Shown piece after piece: positions 19,381-29,038 of a DNA stretch of 64,000 nucleotides (its first letter is position 1; each line of letters starts with the position of its first letter). Below the pieces are notes generated by a model. The model ran no database searches and was not told where the DNA came from. It worked only from the letters and a program-made list of their open reading frames with translations. This DNA is from RHKX01 sp963820055. GTDB taxonomy: Bacteria > Actinomycetota > Thermoleophilia > Solirubrobacterales > 70-9. Both the position numbers and the translations under genes were made by a program. The stretch is taken from the NCBI GenBank assembly GCA_963820055.1, contig CAWFYJ010000004.1, positions 372,001-436,000 of the forward strand. The letters run 5' to 3'.

Positions 19381-20136
19381 ATGCCCGCCCAGAGCTATCC
19401 CGGCAAGGAGTGCGTCTGCCAGTTCCGCAGGGGAATCTGCGACCAGTCCTGCGTTCGCGGGATGCTGGAGACGCCGTTCTACATCGCCTGCCTGCGCCTC
19501 AGCGGCCGCAAGTGCCTGGTCGTCGGCGGCGGCGACATCGGCCTCGAGAAGATCGAGGGACTGCTCGCCTGTGACGGCGAGGTCGTCCTCGTCGCGCCCG
19601 ACGCCTGCGAGGCCGTCCGGGATCTCGCCGCCGAGGGCTCCATCGAGTGGATCAAGCGCGAGTTCGAGCCGGCCGACCTCGAGGGCAAGTTCATGGTCAT
19701 CGCCGCCACGAACGACACCGACGTCAACATCGCCGTCTACGACGTCGCCGAACAGCGGGCGATGCTCGTCAACGTCGTCGACGTCCCCTCGCTCTGCAAC
19801 TTCATCCTCCCGGCGATCGTCCGCACCGGCCCGCTCGCGATCGCGATCTCCACCGCCGGCGCCTCCCCCGCCCTCGCCAAGCGCATGAAGCGCGAGGTCT
19901 CCGACATGTTCGGCGAGAGCTACGCCGACCTCGCCGAGATCCTCAACGACGTCCGCGGCTGGGCCAAGGGCACGCTCCCCACCTACCAGGACCGCAAGGC
20001 CTTCTTCGAGGAGATCGTCAACGGCGATCCCGACCCCATCGAGCTCCTCCGCGCCGGCCGCCGCGAAGAGCTCGACGCGATCATCGCCGCCGCGCAGAAG
20101 CGCCACGGCGAGCGCGTGGCCGCCGCCGGCGTCTAG
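19381..20136 (+). CDS. Precorrin-2 dehydrogenase/sirohydrochlorin ferrochelatase-like protein with Cys-rich N-terminus
   Basis: A 251-residue homologue of the CysG N-terminal module/Met8/SirC, which oxidises precorrin-2 with NAD+ on the way to siroheme or cobalamin. The NAD loop [21 protein letters not shown] starts near residue 42. Further motifs are [34 protein letters not shown] and [16 protein letters not shown], the last two being family signatures. In front of the fold is a ~30-residue extension with Cys at 11, 13, 20 and 24. The ATG at 19381 keeps this extension; a start at Met28 would remove it. It diverges from topA, with a 153-base gap. Confidence 0.85.
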
Positions 20137-20257
20137 CCGCCCCGGCCGACCACTCCCGGCCGCCCCCGGCCGCCGACTCACTCCCGGCGCACCTCTGCGC
20201 CTCTGCGGCGACACTCGCGCCTTGTCTCGCGCGCCCGCCCCGGCGACCCTCGCTCAC

Positions 20258-21178
20258 ATGGGCGACGAATGGCATTCCGTACACGCTCTGGCATGTCAGA
20301 TTGCCATTGGGCAGGCGAGTGAGCTGGCCTGCCGCCAGTTCGGTGCGGTCGCTCGCCGCCAGTTGCTCGCCCAGGGAAACCGACGCGCGCGCATCGAGCA
20401 TTGGCTGCGTTCCGGCCGCCTCCACCCCATCCACCCCGGCGTCTACGCCTGGGGCCGCGCGGAGTTGGGCACTGAGGGGAAGCTCGCCGCCGCGCTTCTC
20501 CTCGCCGGACCCAACGCCGCCCTCGCTTCCCTCACTGCCCTTTGGTGGCTTGCCCTGTTGAACCGCAAGCCCCGGAGGATCCAGGTCGCCTCTCCCCGCC
20601 GGATCACCTCTCGCCCGGACGTCGAGATCCTCTGCCGGAAGGACCTCGCCCGCACACTCCACCGCGGCCTACCCGTCGTCCCCCTCCCGGAAGCGCTCCT
20701 CGCCGCCGCACCGCTCCTCAGCCGCAACGCCCTCCGCCTCGTCCTCGCCCGCGCCGAGTACGACGGCCTGCTCGACCGCGGCGCGCTGGAGCAGGTGATC
20801 CGGATCGGCCGGCCCGGCGCCCGCGCCCTCCGCGCCGCCGTCGACGCCCACCTCCCCGCCCTCGCCCGCTGCGCGAATGGCCGCGAGCGGGACTTCGTCC
20901 TCCTCTGCGAACGCAACGGCCTGCCGATCCCGGAGCCGAACGAGCGGATCGGCCGCTATCGCCCGGACATGCTCTGGCGCGACGCGAGCCTGATCGTCGA
21001 GCTCGATGGCCGCCGCGCCCACCGCACCGCCGCCCAACTCGCTGCCGACGCCGCCCGCCAGCGCGAGCTCGAAGCCCGCGGCTACACGGTCATCCGTTTC
21101 ACCTGGGACGAGGTCGAGGCCGATCCGGAGGCGGTCGTCGCCGAGGTCCGGCGGCGGCTCGCCGAGCTCAGCGGGTGA
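20258..21178 (+). CDS. DUF559-type protein with AbiEi-like N-terminal region
   Basis: About 306 residues. The first ~90 resemble the winged-helix region of AbiEi-type antitoxins (RRQLLAQG..RARIEHWLRSGRLHPIHPGVYAWG). The last ~110 form a DUF559/Vsr-like endonuclease fold, with a conserved core of YRPDMLWRDASLIVELDGRRAH and RQRELEARGYTVIRFTWDEV. Here Asp, Glu-x-Asp and Gln-like positions resemble a restriction-nuclease active site. Such stand-alone proteins are abundant in Solirubrobacterales with no known role. A TTG at 20222 would give 12 more residues; I prefer the ATG. Confidence 0.75.
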   Translation: MGDEWHSVHALACQIAIGQASELACRQFGAVARRQLLAQGNRRARIEHWLRSGRLHPIHPGVYAWGRAELGTEGKLAAALLLAGPNAALASLTALWWLALLNRKPRRIQVASPRRITSRPDVEILCRKDLARTLHRGLPVVPLPEALLAAAPLLSRNALRLVLARAEYDGLLDRGALEQVIRIGRPGARALRAAVDAHLPALARCANGRERDFVLLCERNGLPIPEPNERIGRYRPDMLWRDASLIVELDGRRAHRTAAQLAADAARQRELEARGYTVIRFTWDEVEADPEAVVAEVRRRLAELSG

Positions 21179-21187
21179 CCGGAGCGC

Positions 21188-21682
21188 TCAGCGCTTCTTG
21201 GGGTAGACGCACTTCGCGCTACCGACGATCGCGACCGTGTAGCCGCTGGCGGCATAAGCGACCGTCGTGATCTCGAGCTTCGTCTTGTCCGGCTTGCCCT
21301 TCTTGCCCTTACCGAAGTTGACGAAGCCGCCGTTCTGGCCGTCCGGCCCGAAGCTCGTGTAGTAGTGGATGTTGCCCGGCGTCGTGGCGTTCGCCTGGTT
21401 CACCAGGTCGCCGTAGGTGATCTTGTATTTGCGGTACCCGTCGAACTTGTTGAGAGCGATGTCGAGCTTCCAGCCGTTGCTCTTCCCGGAGACGACGAAC
21501 CGCTTCTTGCCGTTGTCCCCCGCGGCGACCTTGCAGTTCACCTTCGAGTACTCGGCCACGATGTTCTGGGAGGCGTCGACGATGCCGATCGTCGCGCTCG
21601 CTGACGGCGCGGCGACGAGGGCGAGGACGACCGCGAGCCCGAGGGGCAGCGAAAGCCGGCGGAGGTTGGACGAGACACCCAC
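21188..21682 (-). CDS. Secreted hypothetical protein
   Basis: 164 residues with a clear Sec signal peptide (LRRLSLPLGLAVVLALVAAPSASA, cut near residue 31). A mature basic, Gly/Lys-rich domain of ~130 residues follows, with two Cys (VNCKV and AKCVYP) that could form a disulfide. No family recognised. It ends ten bases after the convergent DUF559 gene. Confidence 0.65.
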   Translation of the reverse strand: MGVSSNLRRLSLPLGLAVVLALVAAPSASATIGIVDASQNIVAEYSKVNCKVAAGDNGKKRFVVSGKSNGWKLDIALNKFDGYRKYKITYGDLVNQANATTPGNIHYYTSFGPDGQNGGFVNFGKGKKGKPDKTKLEITTVAYAASGYTVAIVGSAKCVYPKKR

Positions 21683-21694
21683 TGGCCGGGCAAC

Positions 21695-22354
21695 CTAACC
21701 GCTCAGCAGCCGCCGTTCAACGGAATCCGAAGTCGGGCGTTCCATCCGCCAGAGCGGCTGACCGCCCGGCAACTCGAGCTCGCCGAGCAGCTCGTAGCCG
21801 GCGGACGCGTACCAGGCGACGTTGGCCATCGTCCCGGTCTCGAGGTAGGTCGGGACGCGGCGCTCGTCGGCGCGACCGTGGAGGTCGGCGAGGAGCGCCC
21901 GGCCGACGCCGCGGCCCTGCTCGGCCGGGTCGACGCCGAGGAACCACAGATACATGTGGTCGTGTTCGACGTGGGCGGCGCGGACGGCCCGGTCGAAGGC
22001 GATGCCGCGGCGGATCGGCTGCGGGCCGGCGAGCAGCGCCCAGGCGAGCTCGTAGACGACGGCGCCGTCGGTGATCGGCCAGGCGCCGGGCACGAAGTCG
22101 ATCCCGACTCCAACCACGGCCCCGCCACGACGCGCGACGTGAACCCGCCCGCCGTGGCGGGCGCTCGCGATCACGATGCCGGCGAAGGAGAGCGGGCTGA
22201 TCGCGCGGCGGTGGCCGCGGCGGCGCGGCCCGATCGCGGTCGCGACGGGGTCGTCGGCGAAGGCGTCGGCGAGGACGCGGGCGGCGGCTCGCGCCTCCCC
22301 GGAGGCGAGAAGGCCGACTTCGAGTGGGTCCGTGCCGGGCGCGGCCCGGGTCAA
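21695..22354 (-). CDS. GNAT-family N-acetyltransferase
   Basis: A 219-residue acetyltransferase. The acetyl-CoA site is visible as LGVDPAEQGRGVGRALL, followed by YLETGTMANVAWYASAGYELLGE, the usual end of the fold. I place the start at TTG 22354, which overlaps the TGA of the hemolysin-III gene (TTGA) and begins a sequence that reads straight into the fold; no ATG or GTG fits. Substrate unknown. The overlap implies co-expression with the membrane protein upstream. Confidence 0.8.
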   Translation of the reverse strand: MTRAAPGTDPLEVGLLASGEARAAARVLADAFADDPVATAIGPRRRGHRRAISPLSFAGIVIASARHGGRVHVARRGGAVVGVGIDFVPGAWPITDGAVVYELAWALLAGPQPIRRGIAFDRAVRAAHVEHDHMYLWFLGVDPAEQGRGVGRALLADLHGRADERRVPTYLETGTMANVAWYASAGYELLGELELPGGQPLWRMERPTSDSVERRLLSG

Positions 22355-23172
22355 CCGAGGGGGCCGGCGTAGATCGCAACCGCCGTGAAGTGGGCGATCG
22401 CGGCCGCGACGACGAGCACGTGGAAGATCTCGTGGTAGCCGAACACCGCGGGCCGCGGGTCGGGGCGCTGGCGCGCGTAGACGACGGCGCCGATCGTGTA
22501 GAGGATTCCCCCGACGGCGATCAGGATGCCGGCGCCGATGCCGGCGTTGGAGACGATCGACGGGAACGCGATCGCGCCGATCCAGCCGACGGTCAGATAT
22601 ACGGCGACCGAGACCCAGCGCGGCGAGTGCACCCAGACGACCTCGACGAAGATCCCCGCCAGGGCACCGGTCCAGACGGCGACGAGCAGGGCGGTGCCCA
22701 GCGCCCCGCCGACGACGAGGGCCAGGAAAGGAGTGACGGTCCCGGCGATCAGCAGGAAGATCATCGAGTGGTCGACCCGGCGCATCCACATCCGTGAGGA
22801 CGGGCGCTTCCAGTTGACCCGGTGGTAGAGGGCGCTCGTCCCGAGCAAGGCCGAGAGCGAGATCGCGTAAATCGCCAGCGCCAGTCGCTCGCGGCCGCCG
22901 GTGGCGAAGTAGACGAGCAGCCCGCCCGCGACCAGCGAGACCGGGAACGAGTACTCGTGGATGACGCCACGCAACTTCGGCTTGACCTTCTGGTGGAGGT
23001 CCAGCGCCGCGGCCTTCGCCGCGTCGACCTTCTCGGAAGCGACCACCTTGGCGGCTTCGACGCGCTCGCCGGTGGCCTCCTTGGCGGCGTCGACGCGATC
23101 GCCCACGGCATCCCTCGCCGCGGCCGCCCGCTCCCGCCCTGTCTCTGCCGCTTTCCGCATCCCGTCGGTCAT
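22351..23172 (-). CDS. Hemolysin III/PAQR-family membrane protein with amphipathic N-terminal repeats
   Basis: 273 residues. From residue ~70 it is a seven-helix PAQR/HlyIII protein with the family's likely metal-site residues: HEYSFP, SALYHRVNW, MRRVDHSMIFLLIAGT and FGYHEIFHVL. The first ~60 residues are different: charged, Ala-rich imperfect repeats of ~11 residues (RVDAAKEATGE, RVEAAKVVASE, KVDAAKAAALD). These predict a long amphipathic helix like apolipoproteins or LEA proteins. Bacterial homologues are linked to membrane-lipid homeostasis. It overlaps the GNAT gene by four bases. Confidence 0.88.
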   Translation of the reverse strand: MTDGMRKAAETGRERAAAARDAVGDRVDAAKEATGERVEAAKVVASEKVDAAKAAALDLHQKVKPKLRGVIHEYSFPVSLVAGGLLVYFATGGRERLALAIYAISLSALLGTSALYHRVNWKRPSSRMWMRRVDHSMIFLLIAGTVTPFLALVVGGALGTALLVAVWTGALAGIFVEVVWVHSPRWVSVAVYLTVGWIGAIAFPSIVSNAGIGAGILIAVGGILYTIGAVVYARQRPDPRPAVFGYHEIFHVLVVAAAIAHFTAVAIYAGPLG

Positions 23173-23455
23173 CTACCCCGATTATCCCCCTTCGACCAAT
23201 CCGCCCGCGCAAACAGCCCCGGACGACTGGTGCCGAGAACCCCGAACCCGTAAAATGCGGGGAGTACCGCAGGCCGTGCAGGAGCCCGTTTTTCCCGGTT
23301 TGCGGAAAGCCGCGAGAGCCCTCACGAAGCCGCCCCTAACCTGCTCGCAGGTGCTCGGAGGGACCCGGCGGGACCGATTCGCCGGTCTTGTTACGTCCGA
23401 CTCAATCGCAACCATCCGGCGTTACCACTTGAAGGCGTTACGAGGAGAGGAAATC

Positions 23456-26278
<2,823 letters not shown>

Positions 26279-26551
26279 GGGCACCGGAGGGTCGTGGCCG
26301 GCGTCCTCGTCGGCTCACGGCCGAAGGCCGCTTCGCCTCCTGCGTCCTTGGCCACGACTGCTCCGGCACTCCTCAGCACCTGATCTGACGGGACGGGGAG
26401 GCGCCGGGCTCGGCGTCATCGGCCGGCTCGCGGCCCTCGAGGCCGCGTCGCCGACCTCTTCCTTGATCCGGCGGCTCCCGCCCTCGTCAAAGCCGGGCCT
26501 CATCTATTAGGGTTCCGAACGTTCGGGTGAGCTAGTTCGGGAGTCGGGGAT

Positions 26552-27412
26552 ATGGGTGGATGGATGAAAGCCACGATCGTGTGCATCGCTGTCGTCGGGG
26601 CGATGGGCGCAGCGGTTCCGGCCCTCGCCGGCCTCTCCGAGTCGAAGAAGACCGTGCCGCTCGTCTATCCCGTGCGCGACACCGCCACGGCTTCTTGCGG
26701 CAAGAACGCCTTCGTTGCATTCGGCGGGTTCAAGACGAAGACCGACAGTCCGAGCGCCTCCGACTACTTCGCGTTCATCGACTCGATGGGTCCGGCAAAG
26801 AGCGCCGACAAGTGGGCGACGACCGCGCACACGATCTCGGCGATCTACGACTCCACGGTCACCTCTTACGCCTACTGCGCAAAGGGAAAGAAGCCCAAGA
26901 TCGAGGAGACCACGAAGACCGCAAAGCCAGGAAGCGGCAAGGCCACGACCGTCGAGGTCTCGTGCCAGAAGGGCAAGACGCTTCTCGGCGGCGGGTTCAG
27001 GTCTAATGCCGACCCGGCGCTCGACCAGAAGATCGTCCCAACCGTTCTCCGGCGCGCGGACAAGGACCAGGCATGGCAGGTCTCCGTCATCAACGAAGGG
27101 GCCTCGCCGATCAAGATCACGGCACAGGCGGTCTGCGGGAAGGGCAAATCACCGAAGGAGGTGGAGGCCAAGGCGACCCTGAAGGAGTTCGCGGCCCCAC
27201 GGGCCGCCGTCGCGACCTGCCCCAAGGGCAAGGAGGTCCTGTTCTCGGGGCTCGAAGCCGAGTGGGACAACGCCAAGTTCGTCGCAGCGCTACCGACCGG
27301 CCTCTACCGGTCCGGTGACGACAAGGTCTCCGCGGTCGGTGTCTTCGGCGGTGGCGGCAGCGGCACCGGTAACGACTCCGCCGAGCTGCGCGCCTTCGCC
27401 TACTGCGGCTGA
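26552..27412 (+). CDS. Secreted protein of three Cys-Gly-Lys repeats
   Basis: 286 residues with a signal peptide (KATIVCIAVVGAMGAAVPALA). The mature part consists of three related modules of ~80-90 residues. Each opens with a Cys (TASCGKNAFVAFGGF, VSCQKGKTLLGGGF, ATCPKGKEVLFSGL) and closes with a Cys near a TAYAYC/AQAVC/RAFAYC-like strand. Each may be a beta-sandwich closed by a disulfide. Function unknown. A 12-bp palindrome (CCGAAC/GTTCGG, 26515-26526) lies 25 bases upstream, and a strong hairpin follows the stop. The 273 bases between nrdJ and this gene hold no other feature. Confidence 0.7.
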   Translation: MGGWMKATIVCIAVVGAMGAAVPALAGLSESKKTVPLVYPVRDTATASCGKNAFVAFGGFKTKTDSPSASDYFAFIDSMGPAKSADKWATTAHTISAIYDSTVTSYAYCAKGKKPKIEETTKTAKPGSGKATTVEVSCQKGKTLLGGGFRSNADPALDQKIVPTVLRRADKDQAWQVSVINEGASPIKITAQAVCGKGKSPKEVEAKATLKEFAAPRAAVATCPKGKEVLFSGLEAEWDNAKFVAALPTGLYRSGDDKVSAVGVFGGGGSGTGNDSAELRAFAYCG

Positions 27413-27427
27413 CCGGCGCCGGAAACA

Positions 27428-27453
27428 GCAACGGCTCCCTGAGGAGCCGTTGC
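27428..27453 (+). terminator. Strong hairpin terminator
   Basis: GCAACGGCTCC, loop CTGA, GGAGCCGTTGC: an 11-bp perfect stem with a 4-base loop, 15 bases after the stop of the secreted repeat protein. No T run follows, as is common in actinobacteria. Confidence 0.8.
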
Positions 27454-27534
27454 CGCGTTGTCCACCAAAGACTCTTGCCCTCGGCAGGTGAGCAACATTA
27501 GTCGCACCGGGGCGGGGCGCGGTAGGTTCGCGCG

Positions 27535-28056
27535 ATGACGGGCGCCGAAGTTCAGCTCCGGCCGGCGGTGGAGGCCGACGTCGAGGCGATCACCGCGATC
27601 TGGGTGCCGGGCTGGCGGGATGCCCACGAGGGCCGGGTCCCGGACGAGCTGCTCACGCATCGCTCACCGGAGCAACTCGGCGCGAGGGTCCCATCGATGA
27701 TCGCCGACGCGACCGTGGCGACCGTCGGCGGGGCGGTGGCCGGCTTCGTCGTCGTCCGCGGCGACGAGGTCGAGCAGATGTACGTCGGTGAGCGGTTTCG
27801 CGGGAGCGGGTGCGCCGACGAGCTCCTGTCCGGCGCCGAGTCCCTGGTCGCCCGGCGCTTCGATCGCGGCTGGCTGGCCGTCGTCGCCGGCAACGACCGG
27901 GCGATCGCCTTCTACGAGCGCCGGGGGTGGAGCGATCACGGCCCGTTCGATCACATCACCTGGACTCCGGACGGCGGCACGATCGCCGTGCCCTGCCGGC
28001 GCTACGAGAAGGTCGTCAGGAGCTCCGGCCGCACCTCTGATCCCGGTTTCGTCTGA
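27535..28056 (+). CDS. GNAT-family N-acetyltransferase
   Basis: 173 residues. The start (VQLRPAVEADVEAITAIW) is a typical GNAT entry. The CoA loop reads VGERFRGSGCADELL, with Ala/Gly variation from the QxxGxG/A rule. AFYERRGWSDHGPFDH is the conserved closing motif. Many such proteins are annotated as Rim-like or small-molecule acetyltransferases; the substrate cannot be told. It is preceded by a terminator, so it has its own promoter. Confidence 0.85.
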   Translation: MTGAEVQLRPAVEADVEAITAIWVPGWRDAHEGRVPDELLTHRSPEQLGARVPSMIADATVATVGGAVAGFVVVRGDEVEQMYVGERFRGSGCADELLSGAESLVARRFDRGWLAVVAGNDRAIAFYERRGWSDHGPFDHITWTPDGGTIAVPCRRYEKVVRSSGRTSDPGFV

Positions 28057-28060
28057 CCGC

Positions 28061-28234
28061 CTAGAGCACCAGCGCGAGGATCACCGCGGCGGCGATCGCC
28101 AGGCCGACGATCCAGCCGACCGTCCAGGCGATGACGCTCTGGCGGCGGCTGAGGCGGCGGAACTCGGGCCCGGGAATCGGCGGCGGGAGCGGTTCGCCCC
28201 CATCGTCTGCCGTCAGGGCCTCGGGCGCGCTCAA
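28061..28234 (-). CDS. Small single-pass membrane protein
   Basis: 57 residues if started at TTG 28234, which overlaps the TGA of the M23 peptidase gene (TTGA). An acidic Pro-rich stretch is followed by FRRLSRRQS and a strongly hydrophobic C-terminal helix (VIAWTVGWIVGLAIAAAVILALVL). The coupling suggests it is made with the peptidase. An alternative ATG at 28312 would place 25 residues inside the peptidase gene and is less likely. No family recognised. Confidence 0.5.
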   Translation of the reverse strand: MSAPEALTADDGGEPLPPPIPGPEFRRLSRRQSVIAWTVGWIVGLAIAAAVILALVL

Positions 28235-28776
28235 CTGTTGCGGTCCCAGCGCTTCAGGAACGGCTTCGGGTCGGCGAGTTTGCCGCCCCGGTACCAGCCC
28301 GGCTTCCGCCACATCTCGAAGTGCAGGTGGCAGGCGCTCGAGTCGCCGGTCGACCCGACCCGGCCGATCTGCTCGCCGGCGCTCAGCCGCTCGCCCTTCT
28401 TGACGGAGAGCTTCTTGAGCATGTGCATGTAGACGTAGTCGTAGTTCTTGCCCTTGACAACGACGTAGTTGCCGGCACCGGAGGCCTGGTAGTCGACGTA
28501 GCGGACGCGGCCCGAGCGGGCGGCGACGATCTTCTTGCCGCAGCTGGCGAGGATGTCCTGGCCCTGGTGACCGCGGCCGGCGCCGAGGCCGTCCCCGTAG
28601 GTGTGATGGGCGCGGACCGGGAAGGCCGAGCCGCCCTTGCCGCCGCCCCCGCCCCCGGTTCCGCCCCCGCCGGTGGAGAGCCCACCGGCGCCGGCGGCGC
28701 CACCGACCACAAGCCCCATCGAGGTCAACAGCGCCAGCCCGGTGAGGCCGCCCCTGCGCAGCAGTCTTCCTTTCAC
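28231..28776 (-). CDS. Secreted M23 (LytM-type) peptidoglycan endopeptidase
   Basis: 181 residues with a signal peptide, a ~20-residue Gly-rich linker, and an M23 zinc peptidase domain. The ligands are His and Asp in GHQGQD and the HxH of SACHLHFEMW. YVVVKGKNYDYVYMHM and GEQIGRVGSTGDSS are the usual strands. It cuts peptide crossbridges in the cell wall. It starts at GTG 28776 behind GAGAGG, which is the 3' edge of a c-di-AMP riboswitch, so its expression is very likely c-di-AMP controlled. Confidence 0.9.
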   Translation of the reverse strand: MKGRLLRRGGLTGLALLTSMGLVVGGAAGAGGLSTGGGGTGGGGGGKGGSAFPVRAHHTYGDGLGAGRGHQGQDILASCGKKIVAARSGRVRYVDYQASGAGNYVVVKGKNYDYVYMHMLKKLSVKKGERLSAGEQIGRVGSTGDSSACHLHFEMWRKPGWYRGGKLADPKPFLKRWDRNS

Positions 28777-28778
28777 TT

Positions 28779-28922
28779 TGCCTCTCTTTCGAATGCCTGC
28801 GGAGTTAGCTGACGGGCTCGCGCGGAAAGAGTGCGCTACAGAGTTCTCTGATTCGCCCCGTGGACCCGAAGGTCCAGACGGTTCCCCCGCTCGGACCCCT
28901 GGAGGCCCGATTAGGCAGGTTG
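28779..28922 (-). promoter_or_regulatory. c-di-AMP riboswitch (ydaO/yuaA) before the M23 peptidase
   Basis: On the minus strand the conserved blocks appear in order: CCTAATCGGG, GAGCGGGGGAACCG, GGGGCGAATC, GTAGCG, then GAGCCCGTCAGCTAACTCCGC followed by AGGC and GAAAGAGAGG. These are the ydaO/yuaA consensus segments, known to bind two c-di-AMP. The last block is also the ribosome site of the peptidase, so translation could be shut when ligand binds. Outer boundaries are approximate. Confidence 0.85.
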
Positions 28923-29004
28923 ATTGAAATGTGAGCAGAAGCTTACATAACTTCTCGGCGGGCTTTCGGCCCCGGCCACGGCGTTCCGACAGAAGTCGTC
29001 CCAG

Positions 29005-29024
29005 GTATACCCCCCGGGGGTGTT
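29005..29024. promoter_or_regulatory. CsoR-like copper-response operator before copA
   Basis: GTATACCCCCCGGGGGTGTT, with core ACCCCC-C-GGGGGT, sits 14 bases before the copA ATG. It resembles the GC-box dyad bound by the copper repressor CsoR. No csoR gene is in the window, so the regulator would act from elsewhere. Confidence 0.65.
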
Positions 29025-29038
29025 AGAATGGAGTGACG

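Noticed and set aside
23173..23455. Cobalamin riboswitch or NrdR box before nrdJ
   Set aside because: A B12-dependent enzyme makes one plausible, but I found neither the conserved B12-box core nor a paired NrdR-type repeat.
26290..26360. Inverted GTCGTGGCC/GGCCACGAC pair after nrdJ as terminator
   Set aside because: The arms are separated by a long GC-rich loop and no T run follows; weak.
26515..26526. 12-bp palindrome CCGAACGTTCGG as an operator
   Set aside because: Perfect but short, and no regulator is adjacent; chance is reasonable in GC-rich DNA.
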